Shown one piece after another: positions 52,141 through 62,891 of a DNA stretch of 64,000 nt (position 1 is its first letter; each line of letters opens with the position of its first letter). The translations under genes and the position numbers were made by a program. The stretch comes from Ulva prolifera (Eukaryota > Chlorophyta > Ulvophyceae > Ulvales > Ulvaceae): NCBI GenBank assembly GCA_023078555.1, contig CM041203.1, positions 2,571,481 through 2,635,480 of the forward strand, given 5' to 3'. A model generated the notes under the pieces. That model was not told where the DNA came from and made no database searches. It saw only the letters and a list, made by a program, of their open reading frames with translations.

Positions 52141-55100
52141 CTAGTTCTCTGCTCCACCGTCCCACAGCCGCACCTTGCCTTCCAGCTGATCACTCAGGCT
52201 GTACAGCGCCTCGCTGATGAGGTCGCGCAGCTCAGTCCAATGCTTTTCAGCATCATCCACCGTCTGTCCAAACTGGGGGTTCTCGGCAAATTTGCCTGCA
52301 CAATGCACCAGGAGTTGGAGGAACCGGGAGCGTGGTGGGTGATCCCCACACAGACGCTCTGCATCTGCAGCCCAGACCATCAAAACTGGCCTGTGTGGTG
52401 ACGCGCGCCACGACCCCAGCAGGCACAGCGTGCACATGCAGCGAAAAAAAACTCAGCACCCACGCTCTGCAGCCACCCCGCAGCGCAGACGTGCAGCAGC
52501 GCACCTTTGATGCGCGCGATCAGATCCTGCACCGTCGACAGCAGCGTCTGCACGAGGCCGGCGAGGTAGGCCGCGGCCTCACGCGCCTCGGCGGGCTGCT
52601 GCGGGTGCTCCACGGCCGCGAGCCGCGCCGCCGTGTCCACAAGCGGCTTCTTGCAGAAGCACAGCATCTGGGAGCACAGGCGGGCCTCGGCCGCGGTCGT
52701 CTCGAGCTTCGTGTCGAGGGAGTCGTCGGCGGCCGACGGCTGCAGCATCTCCTGGATGGTTTCGTCGATCTCGTGGATCGCGGGCCGCAGCACGGCGACG
52801 ACGGCGGCCTTGGCCTCCGGCAGCGCGGGTGGCTGGCCTGCACAGACGGGGCCCCCAGGTGTTTATTGACACCTTGCCGGCATGTGGGGCCGGTCATCCA
52901 ATCGTGTCGCGTTCCAGTACTGACTCGGATGAGTTCATCCAGACCTGTTCGACTTGACTTTCACAGACGCACACAAAAGCAGCTCCGTCGTGCTGCACGC
53001 AGCCTCATCAGCAGATGAGTGCCCGCAAATCACGGGGTGTGTGTGTGCCAGCAGATGCCCACCCAGGGCGCACTGCCCCACGCACAGCTCAAGACACACG
53101 CGATGCACAATGAGCGGCCGCAGTGTCCACAGCACGCAGCAGGGCGCCGCACCGCCGTCGGGCACGAGGACGTGCTGGCACAGCTGCGGCAGCTGCATGG
53201 CGCGCTTGAGCGCCCGCGCGGCAAGGAACACCACGTCGGCGGCCGCGCGGCACATGACCACCGGCTTGGTCTGCTTGTTCGGGAAGTCGCTGTCGTGGAG
53301 GCGCCGGAAGAGGACGCGGACCATGCGGTCGGCCGTGTTGGTGGTGACAGAGTCCGTCGCGCACTCGCAGCAGCGCAGCATGAGCTCGGCGGCGTCGCGC
53401 GCGGCGTCGTCGATCATGGCCCCTCCCTGCACAACACGCGCGGCGCTTGAGCCGGGGCCAGCACGGGCTTGGGCCTGATGCCGACATGCATGCATCTCAT
53501 GCATGATGTCTGGACCGGAGAACCTTGGCTCCGTCTGGCTTCAAATTTGTGATCGCCGTGGCTGTGCACTTGCGCCTCGAGCGGCAGATGCGGAGGCGCC
53601 CGGTGCAGCAGCGATGCTCAGCCACCGTGCCGAGAAACACCGCTGAGGGTTTGCAGGCGCTCCCTGCGGCCGCCAGAGAGGGGCTCATGCCGTCCGCCCG
53701 GGAGCAGCGGTCATGGCAGGGCACTCGCACCGGCGGCAGTTCTCCCGGCTCCATCTGCGGCTGCGCAGGTGCTTGCGCGGCTGGCGCCCTCTGGCCCAGC
53801 CGCAGCATAGGCCGCCACACGTCTGCCGGGGGCTGCGGCGGCTCCACAGGGTCCGGCGCGTGGCCCCTACCCCTGCCTCTGCCACCCCGCCCGCCATGCT
53901 GCTGCGGGCCCCCCGCAGAGCTGCCGTGGGATGCTGCCGCACGGCCCCCGCGGCCCCCTGCCGGCTCCCCACGCCGCCCTCCGTCGTACCCTGTGCGACT
54001 GTGCCTCAGGGAATGAGCGGGGCCGCCATGACCCGGGTACGGGCCATCAGGCGGACCCCGCCCCACCTCTGGGTATGCCCGCCCGGAACCGTGTCTCCCT
54101 TGCCCCATGCGGCGCGGCGGGTTGCCCCCCGCCATATTCTCGGGCGGCCGAAATGCGGGGCCCCCATGCCACGCGTCCCCCCTGTGCTGCTCATGCATAC
54201 CGTCGTGGCCGCGGCGCAGCTGTGCCACAGGCTGTGGCGCATGAGGGGGCCCGGCTGCACTTGCCGCGCTGTGTGCTGCGTGCTGCGGTGCCATCGCATG
54301 GCCCCTACGGTCAGCCCCTGGGACATCGAGCCTCATCTCGGCCATCTGCCGATTATGAGGCGAGGCGCCAGGCGGCGGCTGCCGCGGCGGCGGCTGCTGG
54401 GCGACAGATGCGTCCGGCGATGCGGCGCGAGCCTGCCCCGGAGCGGCTAAGGGCGGCGCCGGTGTGCCGGCACCCTGGACCGAAGCAGCTGCATCCGCCG
54501 TCGGGGCTCCAGGCGCCGCCGGGCTACCACGCTGCGGCGGTGGTGGAACATGCTTCACCGATGGCGGCACTGGAGGTGGAGGCTGCGGCGATGGTGGAAC
54601 ACGCTTTAAGGATGGCGGCAGTGGAGGTGGAGGCTGCGGTGGCGGTGGGCCTGCCGCGACGTGGGCGGAGCAAGCGGAGGGTGCAGGCTCGGGGAGGGAG
54701 CCGGCCGGTGGCAGCGGCACAGGCCGCGGCTCCGGGTCTTCGTCCTCTGACTCAGACTTCATCGACGGCAGGACCTCGCCGGGTGGTGGTGCAGGTGCAG
54801 CAGGTGGCTGCAGTGCACTGTGCTGTGTGGACTGCGCTGCTGGTGGCTGCGGGCGTGGCGGCGGCATGTGTGCGCTGAGGCTGGCGGCGGGGGGGCTTGC
54901 AGCTAACGCGCCAGGCGACGGGGCGCACGGCGCAGCGGCCTCCTCCGGCTTGACCTCCGGCTTCGGTGCAACTTGTGGTGCACATGCTATATGCGCTGCC
55001 GGGGCGCGGGCAGCTGCTGGGGGCTGTGCAGGCGGCTCCACCTTGGGCTGCGCCGCATCAGCCCTGCGCTCCTGCGGCGCCGTAGGCGGCAAAGGATCAG

Positions 55101-55943
55101 CCTGCGCGGCTGCCGCGGCCGGCGGCTGCGCCGCGGCAGCGTGTGCTGCTGCGGCGGCGCGGATGTCAGCGGCAGGGGGCGCAGCGGCGGGTGGCCGTGG
55201 TGCAGGGGGCGGCATTGCCGCCCGCGGGTCCGCCGGGGGCCGGCGTCGCGCGGCCACCCCGGGCCACCGACGCGGCGTTGCCGCCTTGCTCGCGACCGCC
55301 ACGGCCGGCCGCGCAACCCGCGGGTCCACGGTGCCCGCGAGGAGGCCCGTGCGGGCGGGGGCCGTGCGCACGGCGGGGCCTGTCGGCGCCGCAGGCGGGG
55401 CAGGATGCACCGCCGATGCCTGGGACGCGGTTGATGGTGCTGGCTGCGCTGGCAGCGGCGCTCTGCGTGCTGCGGGCTGCGCGACGCGAGCCCTCTGCGT
55501 GAGGGGCTGCCTCATGAGCGGCCGAGCGGCCTGAACAACACACCGGCCTGTCATGCAGCTGTCGAAACACAGTCATGCGTAATCCCAACAACGGCCCCCT
55601 GTCGCAGCGCATCACCCCGTGCGCTTGAAGCCACAGCACAGCAGGCAGCGTACCGGTCGTTTCATCGGGCTCTGTGCTGTGGCCCGCGGCGTGGGGCCTC
55701 CCGTCCCGGCGGTGCTGCCCAAGGCGACGGAAGACTCGGACTCTGGCTCAGCCTTAGCCATGAGCATCGCCTGCGCCCTGCGAGCCAGGGAGGCGGCGTT
55801 CGCAGCCTCGTCAATGGTTTCCACATCGATCGCAGGCTGGGTGAGTGGTTCTGTCATCTCAGAGGGCTCCAGGTGGATGACGTCGTCCATGTGCTCCTCC
55901 TCATAGTCCATGTCCACTTGGCTGGACTCGGCCGGTTGAGGAG
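52141..55943 (-). CDS. Uncharacterised Pro/Ala-rich protein with conserved helical C-terminus
   Basis: I do not recognise the family. Exons in phase: 55654-55943 (upstream part uncertain), 53731-55530, 53153-53426, 52505-52837 and 52141-52295. The first is acidic (MDYEEEHMDDVIHLEPSE). The second is a 600-codon low-complexity exon dominated by Pro, Ala, Gly and Arg, ending in RGG-like runs (GRGGRGRGRGHAP). The last three look folded and helical: DDAARDAAELMLRCCECATD, MVRVLFRRLHDSDFPNKQTK, HEIDETIQEML, KHWTELRDLISEALYSLSDQ, ending VRLWDGGAEN. Donors GTACGC, GTGCGA, GTGCGG and GTGCGC support the model. First Met may be 55911, but the acceptor at 55943 hints at an upstream exon. An RNA-binding or transcription role fits the RGG/Pro composition but is a guess. 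Confidence 0.65.
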
Positions 55944-57400
55944 CTGCATGCAGACGAGGCCCGTGCGTTACGGTGGTGCCAGGATCCTTGCACCACACAC
56001 ACGCTTGCCCTCACCGTTGACAGTCGTGGTGAGGTTCTGGGGGCAGGGAGAGGGTCAGCGGTGGGAGGCTGTGGGAATGACTGCATGGCCTGGGCGCTGC
56101 AATGGGCAACAGGCGTGGTGGGGCACTGCCAGCGTTCTAGGGGCAGATTCCAGCTGCGCTCTGCGAGTGCTATGCCTGTGGTTGTCTAATTCAGCCACTG
56201 GGCATGCCTGCTGGTCAGGCAGTCACGTCCAAAGGACTGGGCGCTCGTGTCCATGATCGAGGGGAACAAGCCGCACCATACGCTGGCATCTGGAGGACCT
56301 TAGCGACATCCTGTAGCTGGAAGCCCTCACTTTGGTCGGCAGTGCAGGGACTTTCTGCCAGGAGGATGCTGAAGCAGTACTGAAGCTGCAAGGCCATCTT
56401 GTACTTCTCAGGTTTACTTGCCAACATCGTTTTGAACGTAGCCGAGGCCGCGTCAAACTTCATCTCTGCATTATCCCATTTCAGTAGGGCCCCCTTAACT
56501 TTCCTGATCATGCCCAAATCCATGGCCATATGAAACATGCGGACCACGATGTCCGGCCGCGCCTTACCGTACCACTGTTTGAGCTTGGACCTGTAAACGG
56601 TCCTGGCACGCTGTATCCTGCAGCGCACGTCACCATCACTAGCAACTTCTACCTGGCGTCATGGGCTCTTTCATTGTGCCTTCCCCACGCGACAAGCTGA
56701 GCATATGGGAGCCGTACAGCGTCCTGCGTCTGGTCGCAGTTGTCATGTCGATGGTCAACTCTCGAGGGATCAGGAGATTCTTACACATGGAAAAAAGACT
56801 GCCAAGATCCACCTCTGTCGGGACTGGCTCTGCCGTCTTCAGGCACTCAGGTGCGATTTTTGTCCCCACGTCGGGCATCTCGCAGTGGATGTGGGCCCGC
56901 CCGTTTTGCCTGATGGCAGCGTTACTTTTCGAGAATCATGCCAAGTTTTATTTGAAAACACTGAATGATCCACAACCTTGCGCTACGATCATAACGCCAG
57001 GTGCGCTACGCGTCAGTCAGCTGTGGCACGACTGGCTGGTTCAGAGAGAGGCAGCGAAGCAAGAGATGCACCAAGAAACGACTCTGCTGCCATGCACTGC
57101 GCGCACGCCGACGCCAGGACTCCTGGCAAGTCCGCATCGACATCTGCGTAGGCAGAAGCCTGTATTGCCCCGATAAACGGGCGTGCTCTCCCAATCAAGG
57201 CAGGAGCTCATACCGGGATACCTGATTGGAGTTTCATCCGTGACTGCGGCCCTCTGAAGAGACCTTGCAAGTTGGTGTCACGAACAGCAGTGAGAGCTGC
57301 ACATGTTGGCACAGTGCCTGTACACCGGTCTGGCCTGCGAACCACGGCTGTGTGCACCCCCATGAAGCCTGAAAAGTCGAGTTGCTGTTCCAGAGATGTA
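55944..57400. other. Interval with unassigned minus-strand frames
   Basis: Lower in GC than the flanking genes. It may include first exons of the uncharacterised gene at 52-56 kb, which reads leftward, and contains the two unknown frames at 56215-56878. 56.9-57.4 kb shows nothing I can assign. Confidence 0.4.
56215..56878 (-). CDS. Unrecognised frames, possibly one gene
   Basis: Two adjacent minus-strand frames: 56639-56878 (MPDVGTKIAPECLKTAEPVP..., including SLFSMCKNLLIPRELTIDM) and 56215-56628 (YRSKLKQWYGKARPDIVVRM, FHMAMDLGMIRKVKGALLKW, KMALQLQYCFSILLAES). Amino-acid composition is balanced, unlike antisense shadows in this window, and base composition is more AT-rich than the neighbours. 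The frames are separated by a stop; an intron of normal size would not fit between them, so either it is spliced otherwise or disrupted. No family recognised. It could be a foreign or mobile-element gene. Confidence 0.3.
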
Positions 57401-57474
57401 TGAGTCACATGGACGGTGTTGCATGACTGCGCGCAAATCGCAAGCGAACGCCTGACTGACATGGCTGCAGAGGA

Positions 57475-57660
57475 GTGCGGGTGGCACGCCGATCAGAAGC
57501 CGCCCCCACCTCCCCGTTGGAGAGGTCACCCGCCTGGACCAGATCGCGCCCGGGGTGCTTCTTGACAAACTGCTCGCGCAGCTCCCGCACGCCGGGTGCC
57601 ATGCTGGCGCGGCCGGCGGCGTGGCGATCTCGTCCTTCAGGCCAGCCTCCCACTCCACCG
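57475..57660 (-). pseudogene. Fragment of an aldehyde dehydrogenase exon
   Basis: Diverged copy of the exon at 63615-63774 with part of its flank. Shared translation is split over two frames: EWEAGLKDEIATPPAAPAWH in one, then VRELREQFVKKHPGRDLV in another, against FEAVLKEEIAALPDAPAWYP and VRQLHEQFVEKHPGCELI in the source. The frameshift and absence of the rest of the gene mark it as a pseudo-exon. Confidence 0.7.
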
Positions 57661-57999
57661 CCTACGCGTGGCACATGTACGCATGACAGCGCCTCCGATG
57701 CGCACTTGTGGCCACGGGGCTGCGGGGGCTTGTGCCATGCGCAGGCGCGGACAGCGCACCCGCGATGAGGGCGCGCCGATGGCCGCCTTACGCTGCCGCC
57801 ACGAAGCGGCGCAGGGCTGCGCCGCCTGCCGCAATGAGGCACACTGGAGGCGCGGACGGGCTGACACTTTTGTGTACATGACGGACTCCGGCGGAGGTGA
57901 TGCGCCACCGTCTGCGGCCGCGCCAGTCTGCGGCTGTGTAGTGCCCTGGACCACATGCGGTCGCAGCAGAGTGGCCTATCGGCAGCTGTGCCAGAGGGA

Positions 58000-58400
58000 T
58001 GGTGACCCAGCACAATCAGGCAATCTGACGGAGGCAGTCAAGCAGGGCACATGCAGCCCAGCAATGCCCCGTGACGCCAGACAGCCGAGCGCCCAGCTGA
58101 GGCCATAGTGCAGGCCGCTGTTCCCCCGCCGCCGCGCTAGATCTCAGCTCCACTGCCCCACAGCCGCACCTGGCCTTCCAGCTGATCACTCAGGCTGTAC
58201 AGCTCCACACTGATGAGGTCGCGCAGCTCTTCCAGCGATGCACCAGGAGTCTGCCTGAGGGTGGGCGTTGTAGCAAACACACGTGCGCAATGCACCTGGA
58301 TCCTCGAGGCGGGGGACCCGGGGGGCCCAGGAGTGCCCCCCACACCGACGCACTGCATCTGCAGCCCGGGCGACCGCCATGTGTCTCTCAGCTAGCTAGG
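58000..58400 (-). pseudogene. Duplicate of the 3' end of the uncharacterised gene at 52-56 kb
   Basis: Matches 52020-52400. The last-exon translation is retained: ELRDLISVELYSLSDQLEGQ and VRLWGSGAEI-stop, against ELRDLISEALYSLSDQLEGK and VRLWDGGAEN-stop. Sequence past the stop is also shared. Upstream exons are not found next to it. It lies about 350 bp from the ALDH pseudo-exon, on the same strand. Confidence 0.7.
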
Positions 58401-58783
58401 AGCGCTCACCGCCTCCTTATCAACAGCAGCAGCGCGGTGTGCCGGAACGCAGGTGGATCCTTGGTGAATGAGTGCGGGCGGAACATGCGGCCGGGGGGCG
58501 GGGAGATGCCGGTTCTGTGCGGGCCTGCGGAATGCAGTCAGGGGTGCGTGGCCATCGGCCGCCCTGGGAGGTTTTCGACCGTGTCCAAGGGGCGCAAGCG
58601 CATCGGGAGCGGCGCCATCACCGTGCGTCCGCCGCTGCGGCCTGCCCAGCCAATGCATTTGGCTCTGCGCCATGCGGCCTCGAGCGCCAGCCAACATGGC
58701 GCTGTTGTGTCCAGATGACCACCTCATGATGCAGTGCTGCGGACCAAGTGCTCCACCTCCAGCAGCCCAGACCTGCTGCAGCT

Positions 58784-58900
58784 GCTGCTGAAGCTACCGT
58801 CCACGGAATACATAGCCGAGTGCGTCGGGGACATCCGCCAGGATGTACTCGCCCTGGGGGAGTTCTTCGCATCTCTTACAGTCACGCTCAGGGCAAGGTG
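58784..58900 (+). other. Possible orphan exon
   Basis: After a good acceptor (ACCTGCTGCAG) the plus frame reads LLLKLPSTEYIAECVGDIRQ and DVLALGEFFASLTVTL. The composition is protein-like. No neighbouring exon or family could be assigned, so it may be a remnant within the duplicated zone. Confidence 0.3.
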
Positions 58901-59017
58901 TGGCTCTGGCTCATACCAGAACGGCGTTTGAGGCCTCAGCCAGGGGCTCGTATGCTGGCTCCACAGCTAGCTGATGTTACGACACAATGAGCACCCGGCG
59001 TTGACGTGAAGAGGAGT

Positions 59018-59875
59018 ACAGTAAAGTAAAGTAAATCTGAATTTACTGAGCCGTATCCTATTGGACATTGACAACTCCGAATTAACGGGACCACATATGC
59101 CGATTTGGTCCGGGACCAGTGGTCCGGGACCACATATGCCGGAGTGTTCGAGCTGCAGACGCTGCGTATCTGGGCTACACCATTGCCAAACGCCTGCGTC
59201 ACTGAACTTTTTAGACATGGCTGCCTCTCCGCACGGACCAGGTGCGGTACGCGGCGGACAACGCATGGATCTCGCGGGACTTCCGGAAGGCTTCGATGCG
59301 GCAGCACGGCTGGCGTGCGCTGAAACGCATCATGGATATTAACTGCAACCGTAAGTGCCCGAACACAGACACACGTGACGCTCGGGGCTGGTGCCCCCCC
59401 CCCCCGTGAAGCGAAAGTCGAGCTCATAGCGACGCAAGTGGCACAGGCGGTAATCGCAATAGGCCGTCTCGAGATCTGTGAGCGTGGACCAATGGGGCGA
59501 CCCGGGCCCTGCTACCCAGAGAGCGTCTACCAGGTCTGGCGAGAGCGACGATCATGGGCAGTAGCGGTCGTGGTTGTGGTGCCTGGATGGTGAGCAGGCT
59601 TGCACTGTTGGTCCAATGGGTTGAGGACGGTGCAGAAGCTACCCCCTCCGTTTCAGGAGGTCGTGGGTTCGATTCTGCATGCGCTTTGGGGAATCGAAAC
59701 GACCGTACGTGACCACCTCGCTGAGCACAGGAGGAGGCCCTGTGAGTTGCGTACGGTCGTCTGAGGGGGATTTCCAGGTGGTTACCTCTTCGGCATATGT
59801 GGTCCCGTTGCCTCGGGGTTGGCAATGTCCAATAGGATACGGCTCAGTAAATTCGGATTTACTTTGCTTTACTGT
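59018..59875. mobile_element. TIR transposon or MITE, 858 bp
   Basis: Terminal inverted repeats of about 53 bp start ACAGTAAAG and include GAGCCGTATCCTATTGGACA on both ends, with few mismatches. Second-layer inverted pieces follow (GGGACCACATATGCCG). The interior has a plus-strand stretch VRYAADNAWISRDFRKASMR and HGWRALKRIMDIN (about 59243-59345) that looks coding. It also has a tRNA-like segment (59606-59690). A terminal fragment of the same element lies at 15852-16013. No clean target-site duplication was seen. Confidence 0.75.
59606..59690 (+). other. tRNA-like (pol III A/B box) segment inside the TIR element
   Basis: TGGTCCAATGGGTTGAGGAC resembles a D-arm/A box, and 45 bp on GTGGGTTCGATTCTGC resembles a T-arm/B box (GGTTCGATTC). 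The T-stem pairs poorly and I cannot fold a full cloverleaf or place an anticodon, so this is not a working tRNA gene. It suggests a tRNA-derived SINE head captured within, or built into, the element. Confidence 0.4.
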
Positions 59876-60274
59876 GTGATCTCTTCATAGTCTTCACTGT
59901 GAGGCCAATCCACGACACAGCCGGTCCACGGGTCTATCCATAGGTAGCCTGGCCGTGTCAAGCTCAGGAACGTGAACGTTTTCGGTATTCCAATACGCGT
60001 TGGTGCAAGTCTATTGGTGCAGGTCCTAATGTGCCGCATGCCGACCAAAAATGCACTGAGAAGAGGCTAGTCCCGGCGGCACCCGCCAATCCCACCTGTG
60101 AGCGAAAGATGGTGAGCCTGGCAATCTACTTGGACCTTGTAATACAAAATATGTGTGCAAATTCATGCGGGTATGGCGGGTGGGAGTTCTGTTGGTGTGT
60201 CCGTGTAAGCAGGAGTAGGCCGTAGAGGGCGCCCGCCCTGCCAGGAACACCCCCCCCTCCTAACACACACACAG

Positions 60275-61192
60275 CTGGCGGACACCACAGCGAAGCTGCG
60301 CCTGACGCAGCTGCAGCGGGCGATATTGCGCGCTGAGGCTGACGGGCGCAAGGCCGCCATGTTTGCTGCGCTCTTCATGGCCGGCAGTGGCCGGACGTCC
60401 CAGTTCACTGAAGACGGCCAGGCGGCGGCAGCCAGATTACGCAGCTGCATGGGGGCCATGGCATCGGCTTGGCTCACGGCGCTTCCGGGTCCAGTGACGG
60501 GCCTGTCCGACCTGGAGTTCGGCGTGTACGCGCGGCTCCGGCTCGGGGAAGTCCTCCTGCCCCGTCTCAGCGGTGACGATGACACATCCTCTGAATGCCC
60601 CTGTGGCCGCAGTGATGCGTCTGGTACGCACTCGCTGATCTGCAAGTCGCTGTGGGGTACCGTCGTGGCCCGCCACAATCTCGTCATGGAGACATGGCGC
60701 CGCATCATGGCACGCGGCGGAATCGCATCAGCGGTCGAGCCTCACATGAGCAGGCTCCCCCGCGGCCTCGGCCCCGGCATTGGGCTCGCCCGCAACGTCC
60801 CGGACAGCACGGACGCAGCTTCCCCGTCACTCACCACCACATCCTCGCCCAACCGGGCCTCGGTCGCGCCCGCTCCTCCTCATGGCGCCCAGGCCCCGTC
60901 CCCCACCATCCCACAGCCTGCTCCAGCATGCCCCGACAGCGCGACGCCGTCCCCCACGGCCGACCGCCTCGCAACCTCCCCCGCCCCCGCCGCGGTCGCG
61001 CCCGCTCTCTCCCATGGCGCCCAGGCACCCTCTTCCCTCACGTACGCGGCTGTCCTTGCGTCCTCCTGTGCTGCCACGACGGCGACCGGTGCCGCTCTGT
61101 CGTGCAGTGGCGCGCCAGGTGCGCGCCGCAGCTCCGCTGATGGCACGTCACGCGGGCAAGGCAGTTTTGGCGGGACTCACAGTCCCGTCTGA
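60275..61192 (+). pseudogene. LINE (non-LTR retrotransposon) ORF, C-terminal remnant
   Basis: The open frame has the C-terminal pattern of some non-LTR retrotransposon polymerases: SAWLTALPGPVTGLSDLEFG, VYARLRLGEVLLP, the CPCGR...GTHSLICKSL zinc-knuckle-like unit and VVARHNLVMETWRRIM. Downstream it becomes Pro/Ala/Ser-rich low complexity. Reverse transcriptase and endonuclease domains are absent, so it is a 5'-truncated copy. It is followed directly by the family tail at 61170-61814. Confidence 0.6.
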
Positions 61193-61814
61193 TGACTTCT
61201 CGCCGCTTACAGGCCATCCGGCCTGAGCGGTGGGGTGCCCCTTGGGCGCCCCGTCCGCTTGACGCCACCGACCTGTGGCCTCTGACTCCAGCTGGGCCGG
61301 GTCCGATGGGTGTGCGGGATGCCTTCGTTGGCATGTGCGGGGACTGCGGAACGGCTTGGGCGATGCAGTGTCCTAGGTGCGGTGCGGCGTGGGCCGGCGG
61401 GGCTGCGCGGCGGTGTGCCGGGCTGGCGTGGTATGCTGTGGCTTGGTGGGGTGGGGGTGGGTCTTGGGGCCAGGGCGGCCCCCGGCAATCGGGCGGCCAT
61501 GATGGGCGGCCTCGGGCAGCAGTGTGTTGGGTTTGGCCCTGTCGTACGGCGGCGGGCGTTGTGATGCTGGTGGTTGTGATGTTGTGTGTCGGCCGTGGGG
61601 TTTGTGCGTGCGCGTGTGTGGGTTTGGGTTTGTGGGTGTGTGGGTCTGTGCGTGTGTGCGCTGGTGTGTGGGTGTGTGCTTGGCGGTCTGCGGATCTGTG
61701 TCGCTTGTTGCGCCGGTGATGGGTGAGATGTTCGTGGGTGTCTTGGTGTTTGCTTCGTCTGCTTGCTCCTTTCGCGGTGCTGCCCGACTTGCTGCCTTTG
61801 TCCTTGTGACACAC
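61170..61814 (+). mobile_element. LINE 3' tail, family A terminus
   Basis: Starts GGGACTCACAGTCCCGTCTG and ends GCGGTGCTGCCCGACTTGC then CTTTGTCCTTGTGACACAC. Near-copy of 12290-12893. GT-rich interior. Its position right after the LINE remnant identifies it as that element's 3' region. Confidence 0.7.
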
Positions 61815-62891
61815 AGCTGGCGCCAGCGAAGCCTGCCCTGTAGCCATGTGCTAATGTTGATGCTGCCGCACCACCCGCAGGTACGATGAATGCGCAACTA
61901 CCTTGCCTCTCACGCCAGCTGATGTGCACACACATGGGCATGGACACTGCGACAGCGTGGCAGCAACATAACCAGATGGTGTTGAGCGCTCCTTGGCATG
62001 ACCATGGGCAGCAGCTCGCGTGTAGTGACAACGAGTCGTGCGATGCACTGGAGTATCGGTCTACGCCTCACTCTGTGGTTGACATCTGGGCCGCTACGGA
62101 TCATGATTCGCTAGGATAATGAAGAGCGTGAAGATTGCTAAAGAAAATTCCGTGTCGTATGATCTGTCAGAATTCTTGAGAAGTGTCTGGAGGGCGCGGG
62201 TGAAGTGTGTGCAACGTGGCTGAACCGTCGCCACGGCTGCATCACGCTCCACGCCACCGCACCCAGTCGGTGCAGGTCAGTGTTGGGTCGCTTTGCAGCA
62301 TTTTTAGGGCTGCCATCCAAAAAATAGACCTGAATATTCGGAATTGTTCTATGTGATCGGGCCCGATGACCCAACACTGGTGCAGGTGCACACGCGGCCG
62401 ACGCTCGCACTCGCACTGCCTCTGGGCCACTAGTGGCTAGTAAGTACTTGCATCATCATACACTCAGGCCAGGCGTCTGACAGGCGCACCCATGGGTGCG
62501 TCACTGGGGTGCGCCCTTAAATGCAGGTGGTATATGCTTGATACATGGTTGGTTCAAATACGCCCACGCCCAGCCTGTCAGATGTGGAGTGCGATCCGGT
62601 CCTTGTTTGTGTTGGTTCCAGTCGTTGCTGTATGTTTGTCGGTGTAGTTGCTCTGCCACACAATGGCCCGATAGGTGTATATTAAGCACACGCCTAGCCT
62701 GTGCTGTGCAAACGGCACTCACACACGCCCTCGGGCTAGCACACACACCGAGCGGAACTCAACAGAGGGCAACCTGGAAGCACATGTTGCAGCCTATCGG
62801 ATCCTGTGCATGCACGCGCCGGCCAGCCAACGGGCCCTGCCAGCACCCCCACGGCCTCCACCAGCACGACCTCGGCACCCCCCAGCCGGCA
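61815..62891. other. Intergenic region downstream of the ALDH-like gene
   Basis: Holds the 3' flank of the minus-strand ALDH-like gene. 62.1-62.4 kb is lower in GC. Short tandem-like wording (CACGCCCAGCC / CACGCCTAGCC) recurs near 62.57 and 62.69 kb. No gene seen. Confidence 0.4.

Noticed and set aside
54464-55534. 356-codon Gly/Ala-rich plus-strand frame
   Set aside because: Antisense shadow of the Pro/Ala-rich exon at 53731-55530. The minus-strand frame is longer, joins in phase to other exons and is bounded by good splice sites.
59606-59690. A genuine tRNA gene
   Set aside because: A- and B-box-like words are present but the T-stem pairs poorly and no acceptor stem or anticodon arm could be folded. 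Kept only as a tRNA-like segment.
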